A stretch of DNA of 64,000 bases. Source: CAVQZC01 sp963718315 (GTDB taxonomy: Bacteria; Actinomycetota; Thermoleophilia; Gaiellales; JAICJC01). Every line of letters begins with the position of its first letter. The stretch's first letter is position 1. Below are positions 15,502 through 22,314 of the stretch, one piece after another. The stretch covers positions 620,001-684,000 of the forward strand of contig CAVQZC010000013.1 in assembly GCA_963718315.1 (NCBI GenBank), written 5' to 3'. Position numbers and translations under genes: made by a program. The notes below the pieces were generated by a model. That model worked only from the letters and a program-made list of their open reading frames with translations, made no database searches and was not told where the DNA came from.

Positions 15502-15849
15502 CTAAGCCGAACTCAACGGTGCGCGGCTGAGGTGGAGGCGCACGAACCCCGGTCCCAGCTCGCCGCCGAGGCGATCGGCGGTCTCCGTGCACCAGACCTG
15601 GTCGGCGCACCACAGCTCGAGCCGCACCCCACCGGGGCCGGGGCGCCCGGCATGGATCACGACCTCGGCCGGCGCGGCCTGCACGGCCTCCGCCACCTCG
15701 CGCCCCACCCGATCGGCCGCGAGCGGCCCGACTCGGGCCGACAACGCGATTCCAAGCACGACGCTCGCCGCCACCGCCGCACGATGGCCGGTGTTCGGAA
15801 GCCGGAGACTGAGGGTAGGGTGTTCGGAGATGTCAGCCGATGAAGTCAT
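15502..15849 (-). CDS. half-size RsbW-like protein, module A
   Basis: 115 residues if started at the ATG at 15849. It has an anti-sigma-like N-terminal pattern (LSLRLPNTGHRAAVAASVV, then ARVGPLAADRVGREVAEAV) but no ATP-binding N, G1 or G2 boxes. The same layout is seen in the protein at 16922: AVAAS-VVLGIALSARV versus TAVASRLVLALAARTT, then xPAEVV/PPGEV and a short strand pair. So the two are paralogues that kept the front of the kinase fold and lost catalysis. Its 5' end overlaps the divergent RsbW-like gene by 20 bases. Possible non-enzymatic partner of the sigma factor downstream. Confidence 0.6.
   Translation of the reverse strand: MTSSADISEHPTLSLRLPNTGHRAAVAASVVLGIALSARVGPLAADRVGREVAEAVQAAPAEVVIHAGRPGPGGVRLELWCADQVWCTETADRLGGELGPGFVRLHLSRAPLSSA
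15793..15818 (+). promoter_or_regulatory. candidate SigB-type promoter of RsbW-like gene A
   Basis: GTTC (15793-15796), 16-nt spacer, GGGTAG (15813-15818), 11 bases before the ATG at 15830, implying a nearly leaderless transcript. Same architecture as the site at 19169. Confidence 0.45.
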
Positions 15850-16228
15850 CGTCGCGGCCGAGCTTTGCATACCGGCCGATCCCGAGTACCTCTCCATCTG
15901 CAGGCTTGCCCTGAGCGGAGTGGCAGAAGACCTGCCGATCACCGACGGCACCCTCGAGGATCTGAAGCTGGTGTTGTCCGAGGTGTGCGCGAACGCGATC
16001 CAGCACGGGTATCCGGGCGACGAGCAGGGGACCGTCACCGTCACGCTGCGAACGTCTGCCGACCGGATCCTGGTGGAGGTCGAAGATCAGGGCGACGGAA
16101 TCGCCGACCACGCACTGGACGGGGTCGGCTTCCGGCTGCTCCGCCGGTTGTGCACCGGGTACCGGATCGCCGCCGGCAGGGACGAGCGCGGAACGCTCAT
16201 CTCGTTCTGGTGCGCGCTGCCGGCCTGA
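15830..16228 (+). CDS. RsbW-like anti-sigma factor (GHKL serine kinase), module A
   Basis: 132 residues of the HATPase_c anti-sigma class. Seen: N-box LVLSEVCANAIQHGY with the Mg-binding Asn, and G1 box VEDQGDGIADHA, then GVGFRLLRRL for the lid/G2 region. Such proteins sequester a SigB-type sigma and phosphorylate a STAS antagonist on Ser. Start chosen at the ATG at 15830; the frame runs open upstream but that part is the antisense of the half-size gene. Its stop is 2 bases from the stop of the next convergent sigma gene. Confidence 0.85.
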   Translation: MSADEVIVAAELCIPADPEYLSICRLALSGVAEDLPITDGTLEDLKLVLSEVCANAIQHGYPGDEQGTVTVTLRTSADRILVEVEDQGDGIADHALDGVGFRLLRRLCTGYRIAAGRDERGTLISFWCALPA

Positions 16229-16230
16229 CA

Positions 16231-16968
16231 TCAGACGTCCGCGCGTTCGGCGAGACGTTCCAGGGCAGCCCGTAGCAAACGCGAGACCTGCATCTGCGAG
16301 ATCCCCATGCGGCGCGCGATCTCCCGCTGCGGGAGCCCGGCGCCGAACCTCAGGCCGACCACCGCTCGGCTGCGGTCATCGAGGCCGTCGAGCAGCCCCT
16401 CGACGGTGACTCGCTGGAGGACCGTGTCCAGCTCGTCATCTGGGACGGCGAGCACCGTGTCTGCAACGTCGTCGACCTGCACGGTGTGGCGGAGCATCCG
16501 AGCGTGCAGCCCCTCGACGACCTGCTCGGCGTCCAGTCCGGAGGCGTCGGCGATCTCGGCAACGGTGGGCCGCTGCCGGTTGGCCGCGGTCAGCTGGTCG
16601 ATGGCGGCGTCGACCTCGCGCCGCGCATCGCGAACCGATCGCGGAACACGCACGGGTGCCGCCGCCTGGCGGACACAGGCAAGCATCTCACCGACGACGA
16701 AGCCCTTGGCATAGGCGATGAACGGCGTGCCCTGACCTGGGTCGAAGCCCCGTGTCGCGACGAGGACGCCGACGAAGCCGGCCTGCTCGAGTTCCTCGGC
16801 CGGGACGCGGCCGGCCAGCCGGCGGGCCATACCCACGACCAGCGGCCTGACGCTCTCGAGCAGCTGGCCGCGCGCGTCGGCGTCGTCGGCGGCGGCGCGG
16901 ACCGCGAGTTCCGACACCGGGTCAGACTCCGGCACGTAAGGCGACCTCTTCTCCCCGTAGCTCGACAT
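16231..16968 (-). CDS. SigB/SigF-type RNA polymerase sigma factor, module B
   Basis: 245 residues. Regions seen: region 2 around VPAEELEQAGFVGVLVATRGF and AYAKGFVVGEMLACVRQ, region 3 RQRPTVAEIADASGLDAEQV, region 4 LPQREIARRMGISQMQVSRLL. Region 4 resembles the module A sigma (ISQMHVSRLLR versus ISQMQVSRLLR), while region 2 is more diverged. The 5' end overlaps the half-size gene by 47 bases, a tight co-translation arrangement. Expected to be controlled by the RsbW-like proteins alongside. Confidence 0.9.
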   Translation of the reverse strand: MSSYGEKRSPYVPESDPVSELAVRAAADDADARGQLLESVRPLVVGMARRLAGRVPAEELEQAGFVGVLVATRGFDPGQGTPFIAYAKGFVVGEMLACVRQAAAPVRVPRSVRDARREVDAAIDQLTAANRQRPTVAEIADASGLDAEQVVEGLHARMLRHTVQVDDVADTVLAVPDDELDTVLQRVTVEGLLDGLDDRSRAVVGLRFGAGLPQREIARRMGISQMQVSRLLRAALERLAERADV

Positions 16969-17248
16969 CGTCGACCAGCGAGGCCAGGAGCAGCTCGCGA
17001 TTGGCGAGCCGCTCAGGCGACACCGGGGCGACGATCACCTCGAGCCCGGAGTCCACCACACGGGCCTCGAGCCGCACCTCTCCGGGCGGGCAGGTCGCCA
17101 GCGCGAGATCCACGGCCATCACGAACTCATCGACCGCATCGATGTCGAGCGTCGTCCTGGCGGCCAACGCCAGCACCAGCCGGCTGGCCACCGCCGTCGC
17201 CGGCACCGCCGCTCCAAAGCGCGCACTCACGGAAGGCGCATCGGGCAT
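16922..17248 (-). CDS. half-size RsbW-like protein, module B
   Basis: 108 residues: SARFGAAVPATAVASRLVLA, then LDIDAVDEFVMAVDLALATC, PPGEVRLEARVVDSGLEVIV. The first 60 residues follow the start of anti-sigma kinases (the helix bearing DEFVMAVDLA is where EDLKLVLSEV lies in module A), but the Asn of the N-box and the glycine boxes are absent. Overlaps the sigma gene downstream by 47 bases and is therefore surely co-expressed with it. Probably a non-catalytic sigma-binding or dimerising partner; the exact role is unknown. Confidence 0.7.
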   Translation of the reverse strand: MPDAPSVSARFGAAVPATAVASRLVLALAARTTLDIDAVDEFVMAVDLALATCPPGEVRLEARVVDSGLEVIVAPVSPERLANRELLLASLVDDVELRGEEVALRAGV

Positions 17249-17329
17249 TGGGCCAGCGTAGCCGCGAACCAGTGCGGACGCGGGCCGAATCGGACGCTAT
17301 CGTGACATGATGCGCGACCGGAACAGGCA

Positions 17330-17737
17330 GTGACCGGCGAGATCATCTCGGAGAACCGCTTCGAGCTCCGCGTGCCGGCCACCGCCGAGCACCTGCCGAT
17401 CGTGCGGCAGGGGCTGCGCGGCTTTCTGGAGGCCGACGGCGTCGAGGGCGAGCGGCTCGAAGACGTTCTGCTGGCGGTCACGGAGGCGTGTGCCAACGTC
17501 GTCCAGCACGCATACCGGGAGGAGAAGGGCGAGGGCGCCGTCGACCTGATTGCGGCGGTCGGCGAGGGCGTCGTCACCGTAACGGTCGTCGACAGCGGGC
17601 TCGGTTTCTCCCCGCGCGTCGACAGTCCGGGCCTCGGCCTGGGACTGCCGGTGATGGCGGCGCTGGCCACTCGTCTCGAGATCACGACGCGGGAGGCCGG
17701 CGGAACCGTGGTCGAGATGGCGTTCGAGCCGCAGTGA
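17330..17737 (+). CDS. RsbW-like anti-sigma factor (GHKL serine kinase), module B
   Basis: 135 residues, GTG start. Seen: FELRVPATAEHLPIVRQGLR, N-box LLAVTEACANVVQHAY, G1 VVDSGLGFSPR, G2 PGLGLGLPVMAALA. Complete set of ATP-binding boxes, so likely an active serine kinase. Divergent from the half-size gene with an 81-bp gap and convergent with another ATP-binding protein across the inverted-repeat element at 17760-17984. Partners are expected among the sigma factors at 14691 and 16231 and the STAS proteins at 18793 and 19204. Confidence 0.87.
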   Translation: MTGEIISENRFELRVPATAEHLPIVRQGLRGFLEADGVEGERLEDVLLAVTEACANVVQHAYREEKGEGAVDLIAAVGEGVVTVTVVDSGLGFSPRVDSPGLGLGLPVMAALATRLEITTREAGGTVVEMAFEPQ

Positions 17738-17759
17738 CCGGCAGGTCTCTGCAGCTCTG

Positions 17760-17984
17760 AGAACTGGTTTCAGAATGAGCGGCGTCGTGAGGCGCAGGGC
17801 GCGGCGGTGGCGGCAAGGATCGAGCCGCGGGCGGAGCGCGAGCCAACGGGTTGCACCGGTCAGGGCGGCCGTGCTACAAGCGCGGCCCCTGCGGAAGGCC
17901 ACGTTGAGCACCGCACGTGGCGTGGGACGCAGCCGCCGCCGTCGCGAACCAGCCGCAACAGGCGGGCATTCTGAAACCAGTTCT
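17760..17984. repeat. 225-bp element bounded by perfect 18-bp inverted repeats
   Basis: AGAACTGGTTTCAGAATG (17760-17777) and its exact reverse complement (17967-17984) enclose 189 GC-rich bases with no convincing gene. The arms are much less GC-rich than their surroundings. The right arm runs into the TAG stop of the leftward gene at 17983. Inside, CCACGT and ACGTGG form a small additional hairpin. No obvious target-site duplication flanks it. It could be a miniature inverted-repeat transposable element or a large-loop RNA structure or terminator between convergent genes; the sequence alone does not decide. Confidence 0.7.
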
Positions 17985-18393
17985 AAACCCCTCTCCGGAA
18001 CTCGGCCCACACCTTCGTCTGGCCATCGTGGACCAGGCCCCATCGATCGGCGATCGCATCCACCAGGTGCAGTCCCCGTCCCGACACCGCCGCCGGGTCG
18101 AGTGGCGTCTCCAGGACCTTGCGGCGGTCGAATCCCTCGCCGGTATCGACGACCTCCAGCCGGACGACGTCAGGATTGACCACCAGCCGCACCCATACCG
18201 GCCCCACCGACCCGCCGTGACGTACCCCGTTCGTCACCAGCTCGCTGACGACCAGCTGGACGTTGAGCCGGAGCTGCGGGTCGGGCGCGATCTCCGGCAC
18301 GGCCTCGATGGAGCGCCGCGACGCGGCCACTGCGGCCGGGTCCGAATGCAACCGGAGCTCGAGCCGCGTCCCGCATCCATCCTCGACCATCAT
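17983..18393 (-). CDS. ATP-binding protein of the RsbW/SpoIIAB-like GHKL class
   Basis: 136 residues. N-box LNVQLVVSELVTNGVRHG, G1 LEVVDTGEGFDRR, G2 VSGRGLHLVDAIADRWG. This is the typical short actinobacterial regulator with only a kinase-like ATPase domain; in such genomes they act as anti-sigma factors or as phosphodonor partners of STAS proteins. The stop codon lies within the right inverted-repeat arm of the 225-bp element. Divergent from the conserved hypothetical gene at 18411 with 17 bases between starts. Confidence 0.85.
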   Translation of the reverse strand: MMVEDGCGTRLELRLHSDPAAVAASRRSIEAVPEIAPDPQLRLNVQLVVSELVTNGVRHGGSVGPVWVRLVVNPDVVRLEVVDTGEGFDRRKVLETPLDPAAVSGRGLHLVDAIADRWGLVHDGQTKVWAEFRRGV

Positions 18394-18410
18394 GGAGTAG
18401 CGTTCCGCAC

Positions 18411-18740
18411 ATGGTGGACCGCGACGTCCGCAAAGCCGAGAACGAGAGCCTCTTCCGCGACGTCAACGAGCGCGTCGAAGACACGGCGTTTCGGTGGGGG
18501 ACGTCCGAAGGACGGATCGCCTTCCTGTGCGAATGCGCCGACCTGGAGTGCACGGACCGCGTCGAGCTGACGGTGCCCGAGTACGAGCGGGTACGGGCCG
18601 AGCCGGCGCACTTCGTGATCTCCCCGGGGCACGCCGACCCGGCGTTCGAAGTCGTCACCGAGAGATTTGCCGGCTTCGAGGTCGTGGCAAAGATCGGCGA
18701 GGCCGCGGCTCGAGCCGAGGCGGACGACCCACGGGCCTGA
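18411..18740 (+). CDS. conserved actinobacterial hypothetical with CxCx5C motif
   Basis: 109 residues. N-terminal ESLFRDVNERVEDTAFRW, then FLCECADLECTDRVELT, EYERVRAEPAHFVISPGHA and a C-terminal helix. The pattern NE-LFR-VNER followed by CECAD and PxHFxVxPGH is one I associate with small actinobacterial proteins found near regulatory genes, without an assigned function. The clustered cysteines could bind a metal. Its start is 17 bases from the divergent ATP-binding protein. Confidence 0.7.
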   Translation: MVDRDVRKAENESLFRDVNERVEDTAFRWGTSEGRIAFLCECADLECTDRVELTVPEYERVRAEPAHFVISPGHADPAFEVVTERFAGFEVVAKIGEAAARAEADDPRA

Positions 18741-18792
18741 AGCGGCAGACATGAGGGGGCGGATACCCGCGGGCGGCCCCTGCGAAACAGGT

Positions 18793-19134
18793 CTAGCCGA
18801 CCGCTTCGGCGCGCGTGGCGACCACCGTGAGAACCGTGTCGATCCGCGTCAGCTCGATCAGCCGCTGCACGCTGTGGCTGGGCGGGTCCCCGATCACGAT
18901 GGTGAACGGCAGACCAGCCGCCTTGGCCTGACCGTGTTCGCCGACCAGGATCCCGAGCACCGCGGAGTCGACGAACGTCGCCTCCGAAAGATCGACCACG
19001 ATGGGGCGGCCTTCCTGTCGCAGCGCGTCGATCGCCGCGCGGAGGCTGTCGGCCGTCGACAGATCGTGGTCCGCGTGCAGGGCCACCACTGAGCACCTCG
19101 CAAGCTGTTCGGTCTGGAGCGTGCCTGCAGTCAC
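18793..19134 (-). CDS. STAS-domain anti-sigma factor antagonist
   Basis: 113 residues, GTG start. STAS pattern: VVALHADHDLSTADSLRAA, then PIVVDLSEATFVDSAVLGIL with the phosphorylatable Ser in the VDSAVL loop, and a closing helix pair RLIELTRIDTVLTV. Unphosphorylated STAS proteins bind RsbW-type kinases and release sigma factors. Upstream extensions in the same frame look non-coding, so the GTG at 19134 is taken. Divergent from a second STAS gene at 19204. Confidence 0.82.
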   Translation of the reverse strand: MTAGTLQTEQLARCSVVALHADHDLSTADSLRAAIDALRQEGRPIVVDLSEATFVDSAVLGILVGEHGQAKAAGLPFTIVIGDPPSHSVQRLIELTRIDTVLTVVATRAEAVG

Positions 19135-19168
19135 CGGCTGAGGATAGACGAGATCCCACGTTTCCCAC

Positions 19169-19194
19169 GTTTCTCCACTCCCCGGCGCGGGTAC
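19169..19194 (+). promoter_or_regulatory. SigB-type promoter of the STAS gene
   Basis: GTTT (19169-19172), 16-nt spacer, GGGTAC (19189-19194): an exact match to the actinobacterial SigB-type pattern, 9 bases before the ATG at 19204, implying a leaderless or near-leaderless message. The -35 lies in a direct repeat CCCACGTTTCCCACGTTT. Confidence 0.6.
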
Positions 19195-19203
19195 TGGTGG
19201 GTC

Positions 19204-19545
19204 ATGCCGTCTCCTGATCCTCGTGCCACGAGGTCGCCGGCGTTCGAACTGGAGACCATCGAGGAGCGGATCGCGGTCGTCCGAGTCGTGGGCGAGCTCG
19301 ACATCGGCTCCGCTGACGCTCTGCGCTCGGTGCTCGACAAGGCCGAGTCGTCGGGCCACGAGATCCTTCGGCTCGACGCGTCCGAGGTGGACTTCCTCGA
19401 CTCGACGGCGCTGGGCGTGATCCTGGCGTCAGCCCAGAGGATGGCGGCCCGCCACGGGCGACTGGAGCTCGTCTGCGAGTCGCCGGCGATGAGGCGGATC
19501 CTCGAGCTGACCATGATCAGTCGCACCGTCCACCTGCTTCCCTAG
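19204..19545 (+). CDS. STAS-domain anti-sigma factor antagonist
   Basis: 113 residues. FELETIEERIAVVRVVGELD, IGSADALRSVLDKAE and the loop VDFLDSTALGVILASAQRM, with Ser/Thr at the usual phosphorylation position. Classic SpoIIAA/RsbV-like antagonist. It is preceded by the best SigB-type promoter in the window, which would make a positive feedback loop: active sigma raises its own antagonist of inhibition. It is followed after 6 bases by the DUF6328 gene, likely the same transcript. Confidence 0.9.
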   Translation: MPSPDPRATRSPAFELETIEERIAVVRVVGELDIGSADALRSVLDKAESSGHEILRLDASEVDFLDSTALGVILASAQRMAARHGRLELVCESPAMRRILELTMISRTVHLLP

Positions 19546-19551
19546 AACCGC

Positions 19552-20061
19552 ATGCACCCGACGTACAGCCGCACGCATGAGCCGGACAGCGAGCGCGCCG
19601 AGGGCGATCAGGAGGAGACCACCGACCAACGGCGCAATCGGCAGCTGATCGAGCTCCTCAACGAGCTTCGGTTGGCCGTCCCCGGCGTCCAGATGCTCTT
19701 CGGATTCATGCTGGCCGTGCCGTTCAGCGCCCGGTTCTCATCGGTATCCCAGCTCGACCGCGGTCTCTACATGGTCGCGTTCCTGAGTGCCGGGGCGGCC
19801 TCGCTGTGCCTGATCGCGCCGACCTCGATCCACCGCATCGAGTGGCGGCACGGCCAGAAGCGGCAGCTGATCAACCTGTCCAACACGCTGGCGATCGCCG
19901 GCACCGCATTCCTGGCAATCGCGATCTCGACGGCGATCACCTTCGTCACCGACGTCCTGCTGGGCGGCGCCTGGGCCGCGCTGATCGGCGGCGTGTCGGC
20001 CCTGCTGTTCGCCGGGCTGTGGTACGCCCTCCCGCTGATCAGGCTCTGGCGGGTGGGCTGA
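19552..20061 (+). CDS. DUF6328-type four-span membrane protein
   Basis: 169 residues. Charged N-terminus (about 35 residues, EPDSERAEGDQEETTDQRRN), then four hydrophobic helices beginning VPGVQMLFGFMLAVPFSARF, with FLSAGAASLCLIAPTSIHRI and RHGQKRQLINLSNTLAIAGT between spans. This fits the DUF6328 family of actinobacterial membrane proteins of unknown role. It sits 6 bases behind the STAS gene and is probably co-induced with it under stress. Confidence 0.8.
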   Translation: MHPTYSRTHEPDSERAEGDQEETTDQRRNRQLIELLNELRLAVPGVQMLFGFMLAVPFSARFSSVSQLDRGLYMVAFLSAGAASLCLIAPTSIHRIEWRHGQKRQLINLSNTLAIAGTAFLAIAISTAITFVTDVLLGGAWAALIGGVSALLFAGLWYALPLIRLWRVG

Positions 20062-20064
20062 CAG

Positions 20065-20289
20065 CTACTTCGAGCGCGGGCGCGTGGGCGTGTAGTCGCG
20101 CTGGACGGCGAGCTCGCAGGCGCCGCACAGGTTTCCCGGGTTGTACTTGCTGAGCAGCGTCTGGCAGCGCGCGCAGACCGACTGCCGGTACGTCCGCGAC
20201 GGACGGCCGGCGTCGGAGCCGAGCGTGTCGCACTGGCCTTGCGGGCGATGCGGGCGGACCACGTCTCTACCAGACCGCCACGCCGACAA
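20065..20289 (-). CDS. small zinc-ribbon-like hypothetical protein
   Basis: 74 residues. QSVCARCQTLLSKYNPGNLCGACE carries two CxxC knuckles 15 residues apart, a likely zinc ribbon; the N-terminal half is Arg/Gly-rich with one further Cys. A start at the GTG within DVVRPHR is possible and would shorten it by 9 residues. Convergent with DUF6328 with a 3-base gap. No function known; such proteins often bind nucleic acid. Confidence 0.55.
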   Translation of the reverse strand: MSAWRSGRDVVRPHRPQGQCDTLGSDAGRPSRTYRQSVCARCQTLLSKYNPGNLCGACELAVQRDYTPTRPRSK

Positions 20290-20381
20290 CCGGGAGTTTC
20301 CCCTTCACGTTCCGTGAGATTCCCGCGCCGCAGGCGCGTCAAACGTGTTTGCCGCGCGGGCGCGCCGGGCAGGTATAGGGC

Positions 20382-20525
20382 ATGGCACTTCTTCTGCTCT
20401 TCATTCTCGCGGTACTGCTGATCGGCGTGGTCGGAGCGATCAAGCTGACGTTCTGGGTGCTTCTGATCGCCCTGGCCATCGTTGTCGTCGCCGGGTTCGT
20501 CGGCCGCAGCGCCTTCTCGCGATAA
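20382..20525 (+). CDS. 47-residue two-span membrane peptide
   Basis: ATG at 20382, TAA at 20523-20525. The product is almost wholly hydrophobic: MALLLLFILAVLLIGVVGAI, a short KLTF turn, then a second span ending VVVAGFVGRSAFSR. TATAGGGC just before the ATG resembles a -10 element, so the message may be leaderless. Its composition and the bounded hydrophobic periods argue for a real membrane peptide of unknown function. It is not explained by the genes on the opposite strand. Confidence 0.6.
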   Translation: MALLLLFILAVLLIGVVGAIKLTFWVLLIALAIVVVAGFVGRSAFSR

Positions 20526-20543
20526 CCAGGTTCGACCGCGGCC

Positions 20544-21140
20544 TCACTCGTCGTCTGCGCACTCCACGTTGACGTAGCCGGAGCGGAATGGCCGCGCGTG
20601 ACCGGAGTGCTCGTCGTAGGCATGCCGCCAGACACAGCCGGTGTCGTTGGTGAGCAGGTGGATCGACACCGAGGTGACGTCGCTGGTGGTGCGCACGCGG
20701 TGGATGTCGTCGCGCGGCGGCAGCAGCGTGTACAGATCGCCCTCCTCGAGCGGCCGGCTGGTCACCAGTTCCAGGTTCCCGCCGCGCTCGGCGTAGACCT
20801 CCTCGTCCTGGGTGCCGCGGTAGAGGCCGACCAGGCCCCATGCCAGATGGTCGTGGATCGGCGTCTGCGCGCCGGACGGCACAACCAGCGAGAACAGCGA
20901 CAGCGATCCGTCCTCCGCCCGGTACAGGAGCCACTGCCCGATACCGCCGCCCATTCCGCTCTCCGGCGCGTCGGCCTGGAATCGCTGGGGGAGCCACTCC
21001 GGGTCGGCCAGGAGCGACACGAACCTGGGTCGGATCTGGTCGCAGGCGTCGCGCGGGGACGACGCCGACGCAATCACTGCCTGGACGTCGGTCACGAACC
21101 CGCGCACGACCGGCGTGTCCAGAACGAACTCATCGGACAT
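20544..21140 (-). CDS. cysteine-dioxygenase-type cupin (thiol dioxygenase-like)
   Basis: 198 residues. Cupin motif 1 TPIHDHLAWGLVGLYRG with two His, motif 2 PPRDDIHRVRT with the third, giving the 3-His iron site of cysteine or 3-mercaptopropionate dioxygenases; N-terminal helix region VRGFVTDVQAVIASA. It would oxidise a thiol to a sulfinate using Fe(II) and O2. It follows the AstE-type gene after 9 bases, so they form an operon. It faces a GcvT/DmdA-like gene across a palindromic site, which suggests sulfur- or methyl-compound catabolism. Confidence 0.78.
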   Translation of the reverse strand: MSDEFVLDTPVVRGFVTDVQAVIASASSPRDACDQIRPRFVSLLADPEWLPQRFQADAPESGMGGGIGQWLLYRAEDGSLSLFSLVVPSGAQTPIHDHLAWGLVGLYRGTQDEEVYAERGGNLELVTSRPLEEGDLYTLLPPRDDIHRVRTTSDVTSVSIHLLTNDTGCVWRHAYDEHSGHARPFRSGYVNVECADDE

Positions 21141-21149
21141 GGCTCCTCC

Positions 21150-22082
21150 TCAGATCGCTTGAAGATCGCTCCCGACCTCGATCAGCACGTCTCCCGGCTG
21201 AACCGCGGGACTGGTCGTCACCACGAAGACGACGCCGTCGGCGGGTGCGGCGACCTCCTCGACCTCGGCGCCGAACAGGTCGCGCACGTGCCCGAGCCGC
21301 TGCCCCTGCGCCACCTCGCTGCCGCACGGTACCGCAGCCTCCCACCACCCGGCGGTGCGCGCTCGTAGCAGCGTCGACCGGCCGACATGGACCATCGGCG
21401 ACGGCTCGGACGGCGGCTCATCCGGCAGCATGCCGAGCCAGGACGCGACGTTGCGCGCACCGGCAACAAGGGCGGCAACTGCGCCGGGGGCGACCTGGCC
21501 ACGGTCGCCGGCTTCGGCGATGATGGCGGGGATCCCCTCCCGCGCGGCCGCCGTGCAGGTCATGCCGGCGAAGTCGTCGGGCTGATCTATCCGGATCACG
21601 TAGCGCAGTCCGAATGCCTCGGCCATTGCCCGCGACCGTTCTTCGACCGGCGAGGGGTCGTAGAGCGTGAACGGCTCCAGCACCTCGGCCATGTCTCCGC
21701 CGTGCAGGTCGAGCAGCGCGTCGCTCCCGCGGACGTACCGTTCGAACACCTCGTGCGCCAGGGCGTCCGCGAAGGAGCCGGCCGGGTCACCGGGGAAGCA
21801 GCGGTTCAGGTTCTTGCCGTCGATGGGCACGACGAAAGGCGTCCTCCCCCAGAAGGCAGGGACGTTCACCACCGGGAGAACGACCACGCGCCCGGCCAGC
21901 CGGTCGGAATCGAGCGTCCCCGCAAATGCGCGAGCCGCCTCGATCGAGGAGTACTCACAGCCGTGCACCCCCGCTATCACGCACAGCAGGGGGCCGTCGG
22001 CCGTGCCGACGACCTCGATCACCGGCCATTCCCATCCTTCCAGCACGGGGTTCGAGAACGACACCAGGCCTGTCGTCACCAC
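21150..22082 (-). CDS. AstE/AspA-type (succinylglutamate desuccinylase/aspartoacylase) zinc hydrolase
   Basis: About 310 residues. Zinc site motifs GVHGCEYSSIE (His and Glu) and LLDLHGGD (His), plus ITCTAAA-like GMTCTAAAREGIPAII, of the M14-related deacylase family; C-terminal domain with APADGVVF. It would hydrolyse an N-acyl amino acid or related amide. GTG at 22082 is chosen because AGGGAG lies 9 bases upstream; in-frame codons further up reach 22133. First gene of an operon with the thiol dioxygenase, divergent from the SnoaL-GcvT-C45 operon. Confidence 0.82.
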   Translation of the reverse strand: MVTTGLVSFSNPVLEGWEWPVIEVVGTADGPLLCVIAGVHGCEYSSIEAARAFAGTLDSDRLAGRVVVLPVVNVPAFWGRTPFVVPIDGKNLNRCFPGDPAGSFADALAHEVFERYVRGSDALLDLHGGDMAEVLEPFTLYDPSPVEERSRAMAEAFGLRYVIRIDQPDDFAGMTCTAAAREGIPAIIAEAGDRGQVAPGAVAALVAGARNVASWLGMLPDEPPSEPSPMVHVGRSTLLRARTAGWWEAAVPCGSEVAQGQRLGHVRDLFGAEVEEVAAPADGVVFVVTTSPAVQPGDVLIEVGSDLQAI

Positions 22083-22224
22083 TGCATACACTCCCTGCTC
22101 GCGCCCACCGGTCGGGAGCCTTGAGGCGCGCACCTTCGGAGTATTTCAGCGGTCTGACGGCGGGTCAACCAGGCGCTAGGCGCTCTTAGCCGTCGCGCCG
22201 TGGCCAATTGCGTTTCACATTGTT

Positions 22225-22238
22225 GTCTCAGCTGAGAC
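22225..22238. promoter_or_regulatory. 14-bp perfect palindrome, probable operator
   Basis: GTCTCAGCTGAGAC in the 232-bp gap between the divergent AstE and SnoaL operons, in a relatively AT-rich stretch. Its symmetry and position suggest a dimeric regulator controlling both operons; the LuxR-type protein at 24893 is a nearby candidate, though unproven. Confidence 0.5.
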
Positions 22239-22314
22239 CGCCGCCGGCGCCCGAACTCATCGGCGGCGGGTTGCAGCTTGATGTCCGTGGGCCCCTTGAG
22301 GGAGAATCTCGCTG

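Noticed and set aside
20347..20376. GTTT ... GGTAT as a SigB-type promoter before the 47-residue peptide
   Set aside because: The spacer is 20 nt and the -10 lacks the GGG triplet; a leaderless TATAGG reading is simpler.
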